A stretch of 64,000 nucleotides of DNA. Origin: Muscardinus avellanarius (Eukaryota; Chordata; Mammalia; Rodentia; Gliridae). Of this stretch, positions 1 to 11,728 are shown one piece after another; the first letter of the stretch is position 1, and the number at the start of each line of letters is the position of its first letter. Where the stretch lies: positions 30,565,173-30,629,172 of the forward strand of contig OY726560.1 in the NCBI GenBank assembly GCA_963383645.1, read 5' to 3'. Position numbers and translations under genes: made by a program. The notes below the pieces were generated by a model. The model made no database searches, was not told the origin of the DNA, and was given only the letters and a program-made list of their open reading frames with translations.

Positions 1-800
1 TATCCCACAGTTTCGTAATCCATTCATATGTTAATGAACATCTTGGCTGGTTCCATAGTCTGGCAATGGTGAATTGTGCAGCTATGAACATAGATACACA
101 TGCATTAGTTTGGTAGTTTTGTTTCCATTCTTCTGGGTAGAAATCCAGAAGTGGTAGTGCTGGATCAAATATTAAGTTTGTTTCCATTCTTCTGAGGATT
201 CTCCATACTGTTTTCTAAAGTAGTTGCACTAATTTGCAGTCCCACCAAAAATGTTTTAGAGTTCTTACTTCTCCACATCCTCACAAGCATTTATTATTAT
301 TTGTGCTTTGAATAATTGTCATTCTAGTTGGAGTTAGTTGAAATTTTGGGGTAGCTTTGCTTCGTATCTCTCTGATTTTTCTATGTATGTGAGGAATGAT
401 CTTGGTAAATTAATCAGCGTTGCATTGAATCTGTAGATCATTATTGGAAGTATGGCCATTTTTTTTTCTTTTTGGTGGTACTGGGGTTCCTGGAAACCCT
501 TCTACCTCTGGACTACACTCTCAGACACTTATTTTTTATATTTTTATTTGGAAACAGGGTATCTTAAGCCAGCAAGGCTGTCTTCGAACCTGAGCGATCC
601 TCCTGTCTCCACCTCCCAAGTGTGGGGATTACAAGCATGCGCCACCATGCCTGGTGCCTAAGTATGGCCATTTTGATGATATTTATTCTACCTTTCCATG
701 AACATGAAAGATCTTTCCATCTTCTAAGATCTTCTTCAAAATTTTTTCAATGTTTTATAATATTTTTTTTTGTAGAGGCCTTTTACCTCATAGACACTAG
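1..800 (-). mobile_element. Old L1 ORF2 fragment, internally deleted, split by a SINE
   Basis: On the minus strand this matches the C-terminal half of L1 ORF2 as seen in the young L1 at 25-27 kb of this window. For example, the region near 660-760 corresponds to the part around 25870-25930. The reading frame is destroyed by stops and indels. Near 350-370 the match jumps from the RT/thumb region to the region just before the Cys-rich C-terminus, so several hundred bases are missing internally. The window's left edge cuts it. A SINE interrupts it at 463-659. Confidence 0.8.
463..659 (-). mobile_element. MEN-type (B1-dID) dimeric SINE
   Basis: Minus-strand dimer. The poly-T end (SINE tail) is at the left, followed by the ID-derived half and then the B1 half, which ends in the complement of the usual B1 5' start. 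It is flanked by a perfect 15-bp target-site duplication, aagtatggccatttt, at 448-462 and 660-674. The perfect duplication and good consensus match suggest a fairly recent insertion into older L1 sequence. Confidence 0.9.
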
Positions 801-909
801 ATAGGTAGAAAGATAGATGATACTCACAATTTTTTTGGTTTTTGGGCTTTTATTATATCCATACATAGAGTAACAGGTTCAAGGGAGACATGCATTTTTA
901 GTCTGTAAT

Positions 910-912
<3 letters not shown>

Positions 913-963
<51 letters not shown>
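913..963. repeat. (AT)n microsatellite
   Basis: About 25 uninterrupted AT dinucleotides. Confidence 0.95.
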
Positions 964-968
<5 letters not shown>

Positions 969-2504
969 GAACTGTAGCCTGGAAGAAGATGTGATATAAA
1001 AATATTAAAATGGGGTAGATTTGCATTTCTGAAAGCTCAAGTGAGTAAAAGTGTAGAAAGTAGACTGATTTAATATTTTTAAAGCCCTTTTACATATAAG
1101 AGATGTGTCTTTTCCCTCGAGTCATCACTTTATAACAAGATTTTTAAACTATTATTTAGATATTCTTTAAAGTATTTGCATTTTCCAGGTCAACATGACA
1201 AGAGTACATTTTGGAAAAATGTTACCCTTCTAATAAGTATACAGGAATCCCTCTATAAATATCTAAAACTAAATATAGTTTGCCTAATAACTTTAATTTC
1301 ACCATGTTATTTTCCTTCTGAGTTAATAAGCAATTTGTATTATACCAAGTAGCATTTAAAATATATTGTCAAATGGTGACACCAATGATTATTTTTTTCT
1401 TCCCATTTTTTCCAGTCAGTGATGCCATTTCTGATTTTTTTTTAAATAAGACTTTTTAGCTACTTTAAAAAAAAGTTTTAAAGAAAGCCTCTAGCACTGA
1501 AAATTAAATGTCTCCAGGAATATTTGTATCATTACTATGTGAAGTACTGATGTGCTATCAGATTGGTTCTCTACTTAAAACTACTCAGAAGACCCAGATT
1601 TTAACTGCATGCAGTAAAATGGGACTGTGTTTCCCATGCTTGGCAACCACTGGGTCTCACACAAGTTGCTGAGCATTTTTCATAACCAATTAATACATGA
1701 CACCTTAAATAACTTGAAGTTGCTATTCTTTATTAAAAGAAACTAGGGCAGGATTGCTAAATGAAAAAAATGTTAAGAATACCTGCAACTAGGACAATTA
1801 GAGTTCTATTCAGTAGAATTCTCTGCAATTATTTCTAAAGATAACAGAGTGACCCTAAGATTTTCTACTGACTTCTTTCACAACCTAAACCTTTCTTAAC
1901 ACAATGACAATCTGAACATCATACACAGAGATAATTGCTGAATATAATTCTGAAAATGATGACACTTTATCAGTTTTCTTTTTGTTTGGCAAATCATTAC
2001 TAATTGATTCAAATTTCTGTATAGATTAAAGCATTGTTTCAGCTGCAGCTGTGTCTTCAGGGGACTGAGAGTCTGTATTCCAGCCCTTCTAAGGAAACAG
2101 AAATCTGCAGATTTCATTTGCTACTCTTTGCATAAAAGTGAGCAAAGTCCATTTAAGGCTATATATTTATATTTATATCATAAATTTAGGTCTCATTGCC
2201 AGAAAACTTCATATTTTCTACTTATTTGAAAACTATTTGATTCAAACTCAGTAGGTGTTTTTGATAGCAAGAAAATTATGATTAGTGATAAGTATTTAAG
2301 CTCCCACACACCATATTTACTACATATACTCTATTCATGTTAATAATTGTGATAAAATTGAATTGAATAATATTATACAGACTCTGGAGGGTTCTAGAAT
2401 TCACTAAGCAAATTCTCAACATAGTATAGATTTCTGAGGTGATAGAAAGAGATGTAAAATATTGAGAATGAATTATACTGATTCCAAGATATAGTCTAAA
2501 AGTT
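964..2504. other. Unique AT-rich sequence, no gene seen
   Basis: I see no repeat family, RNA gene or convincing reading frame here. Short poly-T and poly-A runs occur. The open frames present are under about 75 codons and look like chance. Confidence 0.6.
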
Positions 2505-2880
2505 TTAAACTTTATTTTTAATTGACAAATAATATTTGTATATATTCATAGGGTACACTGGTACATTCATAGTGGAATTATGAAATATATAACCAAACTA
2601 ATATAATTCAGACTAACAAATACATTTCTTCATTAAATTATTTTGTGGTAAGAATGTTAGAATATATTACTTTAGAAATTTTGAAATATACAGTACTCTA
2701 ATATTACTAGCTATGATAGCCATGCAAGCATATAGATCACTAAAACATATTTTTTGATTCTTATTAAGATTCTGTACCCTTTGATAAACATTTCTTCTTT
2801 CCCCATCCCCATCCTTCCTCCTATCTGTGGCTTCTGCAAACCACCTTTCTGTCTTCTGTCTAAATTTAATTCATGATGAA
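2505..2880 (-). mobile_element. Ancient L1M-type 3' UTR fragment
   Basis: The stretch starting tttttaattgacaaataata, and the following motifs (attttgtggtaagaatgtta, then gattctgtaccctttgataa), match the reverse complement of the well-known mammalian L1M 3' UTR. The fragment is heavily diverged and has lost its tail, which fits an insertion older than rodents. Its subfamily cannot be assigned by eye. Confidence 0.7.
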
Positions 2881-3094
2881 GAAGAAGAAAAAATAATAAA
2901 TTATTTTCTTTGATTTTTTGAGTCACAGACTGTCTTTGGCAAAAATTTCCAAGAGATTGTCTACACTCAAATCTTACTATATCTGTGGCTTCATAGTGTA
3001 TTACAATAGTACTTCCAAGACATCTCAAAGAAAAGGAAGTCCCTCTAAAAGTCATTAAACCATATCAAAAGAAAATGAATATGAGAATTACGGT

Positions 3095-4198
3095 ATTGTG
3101 GCAAAAATCTTCTCCCATTCTGTTGGCTCTCAGTTGAGGTTCTTGATAGTTTCCTTTGCTGTACAAAAGCTCTTCAGTTTCATGCAATTCCAAGCATTGA
3201 TTCACCTGTTAGTTTCTTGTGCCTTTGGGCTGTTGTTGAGAAAGTTTATATCTGTGCCTATGTGTTGCAATGTCGGACCTATGCCCTCTTCAAGGAGCCT
3301 CAAGGTCTCTGGTCTAATTTTTAAATTTTTAAGCCATCTTGAACTAACTCTTGTGCAGGGTGAGAAAGTGGTATTTATTTCCATTTTTCTGCATATGGTT
3401 AACCAGTTTTGCCAACACCATTTGTTGAAGAGGCTGTCTTTTTTTCCAGTGTATCTTTTTGGCCCCTTTGTAAAAAAGCAATTGGCTGTAAGTGTGTGGA
3501 TTTGTTTCTGAGTCTTCTATTCTGCTCCATCGGTCTATGTATCTGTTTTTGTGCCAGTACCATGCTTTTGTCTATTATTACAATGGCTTTGTAGTAGAAT
3601 TTAAAGTCGGGTATTGTGATACATCCTGCATGGTTTTTGTTGCTGAGAACTACTTTGGCAATTCTGATTTTTTTTGTTGTTCCAAATGAATTTAAGAACT
3701 GATTTTTCTATGTGAAGAATGGTCTTGGTAATTTAGTGGGTATTGCATTCAATCTGTAGATCACTTTGGGAAGTATGGCAATTTTGATGATATTTATTCT
3801 GCCTGTCCATGAACATGAAAGATCTTTCCATCTTCTAAGATGTTCTTTAATTTACTTTTTCAATGTTTCATAATTTTCTTTGTGGAGGTCTTTTACCTAC
3901 TTGGTTAAGTTTATTCATAATTATTTAATTTTTCTGTAGGGAATCTTGAGTGAAAGTGTTTTCTAGATTTCTTTTTTAGTGGATTTATAGTTGGAGTACA
4001 GAAAAGCTTCTGATTTTTTAGGATTTATTTTGTATCCAGACACTTTGCTGAATTTGTTGATCAGTTTTATAAGCCTTTTGGTTGAGTTTGTTGAATCTTC
4101 CAAGTATAGTATCATGTCATCTGAAAATAGTGAAGGTTTGAGTTCTTCTTTTCCTATTTGTACTCCTTTAATTTCCTTTTCTTGCCTTATTACTCTGG
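3095..4198 (-). mobile_element. 5'-inverted part of an old L1 (ORF2)
   Basis: Minus-strand ORF2 sequence covering roughly the RT core through the region equivalent to 25500-26600 of the young L1, with many stops. It abuts a plus-strand L1 3' end at about 4199, the arrangement made by twin priming. About 540 bp of L1 between the two parts is missing. Confidence 0.8.
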
Positions 4199-4665
4199 CA
4201 TTATGTGATATGTATACAATGGAATTTTACTTAGCCATAAAGAAAAACACAATTGCATCATTTATGGGAAATGGATGGAACTGGAAAACATTGTGCTAAG
4301 TGAGATTAGTCAGTCACAAAAAAGAAAAAATCAGATGCTTTCCCTTATATGCAAAAGCTAGGGAGAAATGGGTAACAGGAGGAACTCTAGATGAAGAAGG
4401 TGATTTTATAGATGAGAAAATAAGGTGACCCAACTGAGGGAATGGAAGAGAGGAAGAATAAAACTCTCTAATGCACATTATGTACTTAAACAAACATATC
4501 AAAGTCAACCAGTAAACCAATCATGGGAAGGAGAGAAAGAGGGAGGGAATGGGGTGGGAATTGGGAAAGGGCTAATTGGGTGATGTGTGCATGTATGTCT
4601 CCACCATCTTTTATCCCATTAAAATGTATGAATACAATGTACCAATAAAAATTAAAAATTAAAAA
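4199..4665 (+). mobile_element. L1 ORF2 C-terminus and 3' UTR, 3' half of the inverted L1
   Basis: It starts at the L1 motif encoding [12 protein letters not shown] and runs through a diverged 3' UTR to the terminal caatgtaccaataaaaatta and an A-rich tail. This 3' UTR type (call it family B) lacks the G-rich tract of the young L1 at 27.5 kb. Sequences resembling aaaatgaat on both sides (about 3074 and 4661) may be remnants of the target-site duplication. Confidence 0.8.
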
Positions 4666-5292
4666 TGAATTAAAGTATTTGTAATATACATAGAGCTTTT
4701 TGCAAATTTTTACCAAAAAATAATAATTACATTAGGAAAATGGCCCAAGATTTTGATTCAGGAAAAATAAAAAAGCATGACTCATGCTCACTTAACAAAA
4801 ATACTTAACCTCTCAAAGAAACGTAAGTTACAACAAGTATACGGAGATCATTTTCATCTATCAGATGTAAACTTGGTAGAGATCTTATTGTATTCAATTT
4901 TACCAGAGGAATGGAAAGTCAAAAGATCTTAATACCATTAGCAGAAAGTTAAATAATGAACAAATTAAAGAAAGTAATTCTGCAAAATCTAGTAATGCTT
5001 AGCATACACAAACCCATTTGTTCAGTAATTCTACTTGTAAGAATTTATGGACATAGGTATATCATCCTTTATATGTGTAAGCACAGCAAACTAAAGCAGT
5101 CATATATGCTTTACATTTAAAAATTATGCAGTATAGTAATAGATGAAAAAGAATCTATGCATTCATAAAATTCAATATATTTTATAATGAAATAAATTAT
5201 GGAAAACAAATATAATAAGAGCACTGAAAATAAAATAAAGTGAATCTATGTGCCATTATAAAAAGATCATATGGTTAGAAAGAGGCAAAACT

Positions 5293-5397
5293 GTGCTTGC
5301 TTCCGCAGCACATACACTAAAATTGGAATGATACAGAGAAGATTAGCATGGCTCCTGTGCAAGGATGACATGCAAATTTGTGAAGCATTCCATATTT
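5293..5397 (+). pseudogene. U6 snRNA retropseudogene
   Basis: About 105 bp matching U6 snRNA over its whole length, including the 5' stem-loop, the ACAGAGA box (as atacagagaagattagcatg) and the 3' end. Several CpG sites have decayed to TpG or CpA (for example in the tgcttgcttccgcagcac start). An A-rich stretch follows. It is flanked by a 16-bp direct repeat, agaaagaggcaaaact at 5277-5292 and agaaagaggtaaagct at 5409-5424, two mismatches. That shows insertion by L1 machinery. No proximal sequence element or TATA box of a functional U6 gene is evident upstream, so it is almost certainly untranscribed. Confidence 0.92.
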
Positions 5398-5424
5398 AAA
5401 TAAAAAAAAGAAAGAGGTAAAGCT

Positions 5425-5890
5425 ATAATTCAAATTCTATTCTTTAAAAAGAGACAAAGTAAATAAATAAATAAATAATAAATGATATAAAATTACAGCT
5501 GGAAAATTCTAATGATGTCAAAAATTTTACTCAAAACAAGAAACAACAAAAAAGATTATTGAATAATTGTGAATAAATGTGGCGTTAAATCTGGGGGTAA
5601 CCCTTACCTTTTCTGTCCCATAAAATCTGCTGCTTGGCTCCATAGGCATAGGCCAGACCAACATGGTGCAGCCCTGAGGCCCTTCTCAGGTTCTCCTGAG
5701 AAAGTAAGAAAGCATGTGCCTTTAGGCTATAGTGGGAGAGCTCACCTTTTCAAAGTTGATGAGAAGTCTTTTAAGATGTGGAGCCAAAGGCTCTAACTGT
5801 GGTTCGCATCTTCTTTGATCAGTTTTGTCCTCTGACAGTTGTAATAATATCTGTTCTAAAAGTCAAAAGCAAGTGGGAAATATCATTGGT
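5425..5890. other. Unassigned sequence, no gene seen
   Basis: A short AAAT run near 5460, then a moderately GC-richer stretch of 5570-5790 that I cannot assign. It lies directly upstream of an MLT1 LTR and could be decayed retroviral internal sequence, but nothing diagnostic is visible. Confidence 0.4.
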
Positions 5891-6268
5891 TGTGTCATGG
5901 ACTAAATTCTCATTCCTTCAAAGATATGTGTTAAAGTCCTTACCTCAGTACCTCATAACGTGTCTGTGTTTCGAGATAGGGTCTTAAAAGGTGGTCATGA
6001 AGCTAAAACAAGCCCATTAGGGTGGGATCTACAGCAATCTGAGGTGTTGTCTAAAGAAGAAATTTGGACACTCAGAGATATTGGGACTGTAGGAACACAG
6101 AGGGAAGGCCACTGGGAAGTTCAGGAAGAAGATATCACCTTGCAATCCTAGAAGAAAGGTCTCAGAAGAAACTAACTATGTCCACACCGTTTTCTTAAAC
6201 TTTGGGTTTCCAGAATAATCTTCCTTCCATGAGGTTGTCTAAGCCTGTTTAGTCTCAGAACTAATGGA
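5891..6268 (+). mobile_element. MLT1 solo LTR (ERVL-MaLR)
   Basis: It begins tgtgtcatggactaaattct and continues with the MLT1 hallmarks: gtcctta..cagtacctcat, gagatagggtcttaaaaggt, cattagggtgggatctac, and acacagagggaaggccac. It ends near the LTR's usual cagaactaatgg-like terminus. The sequence is diverged, as expected for this ancient placental family. No second LTR is seen. Confidence 0.75.
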
Positions 6269-8440
6269 TGATTCTCTTTCTGTTTGAAGATGTTGTAATC
6301 CTGTAGGGCATAGACCATTTATTTATCCATGGAGTTCTCACCTCCACCATCACCCTTGTCATCTTAGTGGTACTTCTCAAAGACAGGTAGTGAAGAAGAG
6401 GATGGTGAAGGTGGGAAGAGAGCATTTTGAACATATTGTTTTTATACGATCTTCTTTTATTCACCTCTAAGCTTGTCAATTTCCACAGATACTCTCGTCC
6501 AGCAGAGTGGTTATACAATCACCAATTGGCAAGAATCACTGAATAAAGTCAGGGACTCTTACTGTGAAAATGAAGAGGAAAATAAAGGCTGTATTTTGGG
6601 AAATTCCCATAATGTAAAGCACGGGAAAAAAGATCATGGCTTGTATAAATATTATAGTGGGAATACAAAGGTTCATACAAAGACATTTTCAAATATTGGA
6701 GCAATAATACTTGTCAAAAAATAAAACAAGATAGGAAGTACCACCTTACAGAGAATTAGAAAAAATATTCTGCATGGTTTTGGGAATTAATATTCAAGTG
6801 CTGTCTCTCTTCCCTGAAAAAATTTGACTTAAAGATTAAGCAAATAGAGAAAACTTAAGTGAAGCCAAAAAATGATCTTTTTTCCACTAAAATTAAATTC
6901 ATAATAGAGTGTTTACAGTTTTATAGTGGGAGTGAAAACTCACAAGACATTCTTGTATTTTAGATCAATTATTTTGATTGTACTAGTAGATGGCTAAATC
7001 AAATGGGGTCCAGTATTTGATCAATATTAGGATTTATTTATCAGTCCTTTCATAGAGACTTTACCCACTATATCAGTTGTATTTGGCAAATTCTTTTCAT
7101 CTACTTATGCCACATAATTTTCTAGGTGCTAAGATTAAAACTGAACACAGAGGGGATCATTGCCGTGAGCAGTTTCACTGTATGATTGGATACAGCACTA
7201 CTTGAGTAATTTGAAATAACTGTTGGGCTACCAGATTGATAAACATCAGTTATATTTGCCCATTAACTGGAAACAAACCAGATTTTATATTTACTAGAAA
7301 ACATCTAAATCTTGCATTCAACCTAGTGACATGTTGTTCTGTTTCTCAACTTGTGTATTACACTATGTCAGTCTTTTGATTTCACAGCCCAGAGGAGATG
7401 AAAGCAGAGAATGAGGCTCAACCACAGTCTACTGGTACTTAAATAAGAAAACTTACTTTCCTTATACTGACTGACATTAATAGGATAAGTTTTATCCTGG
7501 TACAGGCAGAGCCTTGAAATAACTGACACTGTTTTCAAAAATATGTCCCACATCTTGAGATTCTTACTGTAATTTTGGAGACAAGTATAGTTATAAGACA
7601 AGAGTAAAGATGAAAAGCAAGAGACTATACTTCAGAAAATATCAGTATATATCACAAAAATCTGTTATATAATTATGTTAGTTAAATCTGTGAAATTATG
7701 AATTTGCCTTGCATTTACTCTTTTTCCAGGATTTTATATTTAAAGCCTAGCTAGAATACAGTCTCTGTTATTGAGAAATGTTTTCTTTCATCTTCATGTA
7801 AAGACTTAAAAGAAGCACAATAACATATTATATTTAAATCCCAAGACAAATTGATAGGATTTGACAGCATGAATTTGTGTATGTGTGTAAAGAAAAAGGA
7901 TGAAAAATTATTCCAGAGTTCAGTGCAGGCCTGAGTGTTTTTGTATCTCCATAACCTTTCAGGCTTGTTTTGTTTAGAACATCCATGAATACGTTTTGTA
8001 TATTATTCTAATTATCAAGTATCTTCATATGCAGCAAACTCTTTGGAAAACTATTGTAGGGAGGAATTAGAGTATTGAATCCCTAAATTAGATTAGGAAT
8101 GACTATCGATAATTCTTCTAACCTCATTTGTCTTTTCTTCTTATAAGGCATATTCTTACTCCCATATCCCTTCCTTCCCATTCCATTCCCATGTCTAACT
8201 TTTGATGATCTATGGACCAGAAAACCCATGACAAAGCCCTGAACATCACTTACACTACAACTGGCCATCTGGTGGTATGCACAATCCTATGCCCCACCTC
8301 CTTAGCTCAGAAATTAGTTTCACTAGATTTTGATGTTGTTATGGTTCTGATTTCTGTTTCTGTGATTTCTCAGTTGTACCACTCAAATGAGGACATTCTC
8401 CTCTTGATTTAAATTAATACTTAAAAATTTCTGAATGTAT
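6269..8440. other. Unique AT-rich sequence, no gene seen
   Basis: I recognise no repeat family or RNA gene. The longest frames (77-85 codons) have unremarkable composition and no start or splice context that would support them. Confidence 0.5.
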
Positions 8441-8640
8441 ATGTAGTACTAGATATTAAATCCAGGGGCATTCTACCTCTGAGATATAACCCCAGCCCTA
8501 TTTTATATTTTATTTTTAAAGAAGGTCTCACTGAGTTGTGGATGGCCTCACTAAGGTGCTGAGTCTGGCTGCGAACCTGAGATCCTCCTATCTCAGCCTC
8601 CCAAGAACTGGAATGACAATCATGAGTCTTCATGTCCAGC
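8441..8640 (-). mobile_element. Diverged MEN-type SINE (ID half plus B1 half)
   Basis: Minus-strand ID-derived half (ggggcattctacctctgaga, then aaccccagccctatttt) followed by the B1 half with the complement of its cctcctatctcagcctccca segment. Diverged, with no clear target-site duplication. Confidence 0.85.
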
Positions 8641-8780
8641 TTATTATTTTGAAACAGGGTCTCACTAAATTGTTGAGGGCCTCACTAATTTGCTGAGGAT
8701 GGCCATGAACCTGAAATCCTCCTGTCTCAGTCTCCCATGCACTAGAAGTAAAACTATGTGCCACCACTTTTGGTTCACCA
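8641..8780 (-). mobile_element. Extra B1-like monomer directly following a MEN-type SINE
   Basis: A second B1 segment in the same orientation (gaaacagggtctcactaaat ... tcctcctgtctcagtctccc) placed immediately after the first. The run therefore reads ID-B1-B1 on the complementary strand: either a trimeric SINE or two adjacent insertions. Confidence 0.75.
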
Positions 8781-9063
8781 AAAAGAAGTTATAAAACTAC
8801 TACTCTTTCGGCAAAAAAAAAAAAAAAAGTTTACTACAAGTCTGAGAATTTATGTTATAGCTTTCAGCTTTTCTCCATATTTTGTTCCTATTTTCATAGG
8901 ACTTTTTTATATTCTTTTTAGTTTATTGATATTGGTTCTATTTGTTCAGTTAATTAAATATAAATGTGACATACTATACTTTTATTCAAATTATACGGAT
9001 AAATAAGCATTTTATTTATAATTACATTGTAAGCTATATATATTAGCACAAGTTATCTAATAT

Positions 9064-9065
<2 letters not shown>

Positions 9066-9109
<44 letters not shown>
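9066..9109. repeat. (GT)n microsatellite
   Basis: About 22 GT units abutting the ID-derived end of a minus-strand SINE, so it probably grew from the SINE's A-rich or CA tail. Confidence 0.95.
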
Positions 9110-9110
<1 letters not shown>

Positions 9111-9300
9111 AAATGGGTGTTGAACCCAGGGGAATACTACCTCCAAGCTATACCCCCAGCCCTATATTTTAATTTTGAAATAGGGTCTCACTGAGTTACA
9201 AAGGGCCTCATTAAGTAGCTGAGACTGTTCTAGAATTGCCATCCTACTGTCTCAGCCTCCCAAATGCTGAAATTACAAGCATGAGCCACCAAGCCCAGTT
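9110..9300 (-). mobile_element. MEN-type SINE
   Basis: Minus-strand ID-derived half (tgttgaacccaggggaatac, ctataccccc) then B1 half (ctgtctcagcctcccaaatg, gcatgagccaccaagcccag). Moderately diverged. Confidence 0.88.
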
Positions 9301-9407
9301 TATATATTTTCATATGAAATTATATTCGTACAAATACACGCACACACACGCACACTCACACATACAAATTGCTTTCTCAAAATAGTTTAGCATATGTTCT
9401 TTTGAAT

Positions 9408-9410
<3 letters not shown>

Positions 9411-9449
<39 letters not shown>
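9411..9449. repeat. (GT)n microsatellite
   Basis: About 19 GT units, again joined directly to the tail side of a minus-strand SINE. Confidence 0.95.
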
Positions 9450-9453
<4 letters not shown>

Positions 9454-9662
9454 GGGAATTGAACACAGGGCCATTCTACCTCTGAGATATACCCCTAATT
9501 CTATTCTTTGTTGTTTTTTTTTTGTTTTTTTTTTTTAAACAGTGTCCCACTCAGTTGTGGAGGGCCTCACTATATGTTGCTGAGGCTGGCCTTTAACTTA
9601 CAATCCTCCTGTCTCAGCCTCCCAAGTATTGAGATTACATGATGTGTCTCCATGCCCAGCTA
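9450..9662 (-). mobile_element. MEN-type SINE
   Basis: Minus-strand dimer. ID half (actgggaattgaacacaggg, gagatatacccctaatt), a long poly-T central linker, then B1 half (cctgtctcagcctcccaagt). Diverged. Confidence 0.88.
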
Positions 9663-10119
9663 AACCTCCACAAACCCTTAGTTCTGTTTTTCAACTTGTT
9701 CTCCTCTTCCACTCATCTACCAACCTAATTTAATATCTTATTTCTCTTCTCTCAATACAATTCAAAATATTATAGTAAATTCACATAAAGTATTTTATAA
9801 TACTTTGGAAAAAGTTGAAGCAGTTAAATTCAGCTTAACTTTTTGCTAGTCTTAATAAATCTGTCAGACAGATATAAAAGTTACTGTTGTCACATGTTTA
9901 TATGAATATATTTAACATTCTTAGTATATTAAGCCTTCCTGTCCAAGATGTATTTCTTCATCCTATCCATATAGGGCCTTAATCTTTATAAGACACTGTA
10001 AACATCTCTTCCTACATGACCAGTACATTTCTTATTTTCTTTATCTTTTAATACTTCTGTGTAAGCTGTTTCTTTTCTCCCGTTTTATTTCACTATTATT
10101 TTTTAAGTCAGAAACAATT
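9663..10119. other. Unassigned AT-rich sequence
   Basis: No repeat family or gene recognised. Confidence 0.5.
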
Positions 10120-10503
10120 AATGTTGCAATTTTGATCTTGAATGATGCCCCCAAAGGCCAATAAGTTAAAGGCTTGGTCTTCAGATTGTCATTATTGGGA
10201 TATAATATGGACCTTAAAGAGTGGGGCCTACTAGGATATTTTTAAGTAACCGAGGACTTGACTCCAAGAACTAATAAGGGATCTCATTCTTTTTCTCCTG
10301 GCTTTCCAGCATGAAGGGAGCAATCTTTTTCTGCCATGTGGTCCAGCCATAATGTGCTGCCTCAATACAGGCCCAAGGGAATAAGGCCAACCACGCATGC
10401 TTTGAAATTTCCAAAGCTTTTAGCTAAAATAACAACTTGTAGCTTTATAGGTCATTTGTTACCTTGGATATTTTGTTTTAATGACAGAAAAATAAGTAAG
10501 ACA
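10120..10503 (+). mobile_element. Diverged MaLR-like LTR
   Basis: Contains the order of motifs typical of MaLR LTRs: ccccaaaggccaataagtta..ggcttggtc, gtggggcctactaggat, a pyrimidine-rich cattctttttctcctggctt, then tctgccatgtggtcc, and an end resembling the usual acagcaaaaactaagac. Assignment rests on motif order rather than a full alignment. Confidence 0.5.
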
Positions 10504-10949
10504 ATTTATTTGTTTTATTTTTAAATATATTCTAAAATTTTAATTGAAAAATAAAATTATATTCTAAAGTAACTATACATGTTGTGGGCGAAAATTTAAG
10601 GTAATTACCATATTGTTGAAAAGCACTGTAAGCCTAGATTTTCTTTTCTCACTATCAAAAATTAGAAGTATGTCTGGTAATACATGACTAGTTTTGTATC
10701 TACATTTTTACAAGAATTCAGCCATTCTACTCAATTGTCATCTTAGTCCTAACAGTTTGCAACTTAATAACTTTTATTTTTTCTGGTAGACAACCCTATT
10801 AGCTATTAATTAGGTTAATTCACTTTTTTTTACCAATTCCTTAGTTCTTTCTATTATTTATTTATATCCCTTAAAATTATTATTCTATTTTTTTCTTTTG
10901 TCTTTTTTATTTTATTTTATTTTTTCCCAGTTAAAGTATTTGCTCATTA

Positions 10950-11060
10950 ATTTTTTTTATTGGTGCACTGTATTCATACATCATAGTGGGATACATACTT
11001 TTGTAGACATACATGTACACAATACCCAGTCAGCCCCCACCCAATCCCCACCTCATTCTT
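10950..11060 (-). mobile_element. L1 3' UTR end fragment (family B type)
   Basis: tttttttattggtgcactgt then attcatacatcatagtggga is the complement of the family-B L1 3' terminus seen also at 4620 and 15890. The poly-T at the left is the tail. Confidence 0.65.
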
Positions 11061-11234
11061 TCTGGTAAGAAAGAAAGCAAAAAGAAATACTGAAATGTTA
11101 TCTTTAAGTCATCAAAAGCTTGGTATCAGACAAATGAAACTGTTATGTGAGAATATCATTGTTAATTTTGGATAAATTGCTATAATACTAGATGTCAACC
11201 ACTAAGCCAAGCATAGGAGGGAGGGATAGGGGGA

Positions 11235-11310
11235 GAAAATTATTATTCTAAATAGAATATTTAGAATACTAACTCATTCTAAATAGAATATTTAGAATAC
11301 TTACCTATTT
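11235..11310. repeat. Tandem duplication of about 31 bp
   Basis: The segment containing attctaaatagaatatttag occurs twice in direct orientation. Each copy also contains an internal palindrome, attctaaatagaat. Confidence 0.8.
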
Positions 11311-11429
11311 TCCACTGAAATAATATACTAATTGATTGGATGGCATAAAAATAATTTATGTCCTTTCCACAATCTGAGGATGTAGCTCTATTTGAAAATA
11401 ATATTGTTAAAGAAGTATGTAACCAGTTA

Positions 11430-11728
11430 GGTTGAGATTATGGTCCTGTGGGCCATTCATCTGATATAAAAAGAATATGAGAAACAAAGATAGAGATGAG
11501 ATAAAGCACGTGGCTTGTTTTCTTGAGAAGGCAGAGATTGCCAGCAGCCACCAGAAACTGCAGAAGAAACAACAATTTCTACCTCAATGACTTTCATAGG
11601 AACCAACTTGAGTTACACTTTCATTTCTGACTTCAAGATTCCCATGCTGAAAATAAATAAAAGTCTTTTTAAGACATCTGAATTGCAGCCCTTTGTTTAG
11701 GTAGCCATAGGAAACTAATACAGACAGT
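11430..11728 (+). mobile_element. MLT1-like LTR 3' portion (MaLR)
   Basis: A run of motifs matching the 3' half of an MLT1-type LTR: gccagcagccaccagaaact, then aataaataaaagtctttt (polyadenylation region), then the terminal gccataggaaactaatacag. The 5' part is too diverged to delimit. Confidence 0.6.
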
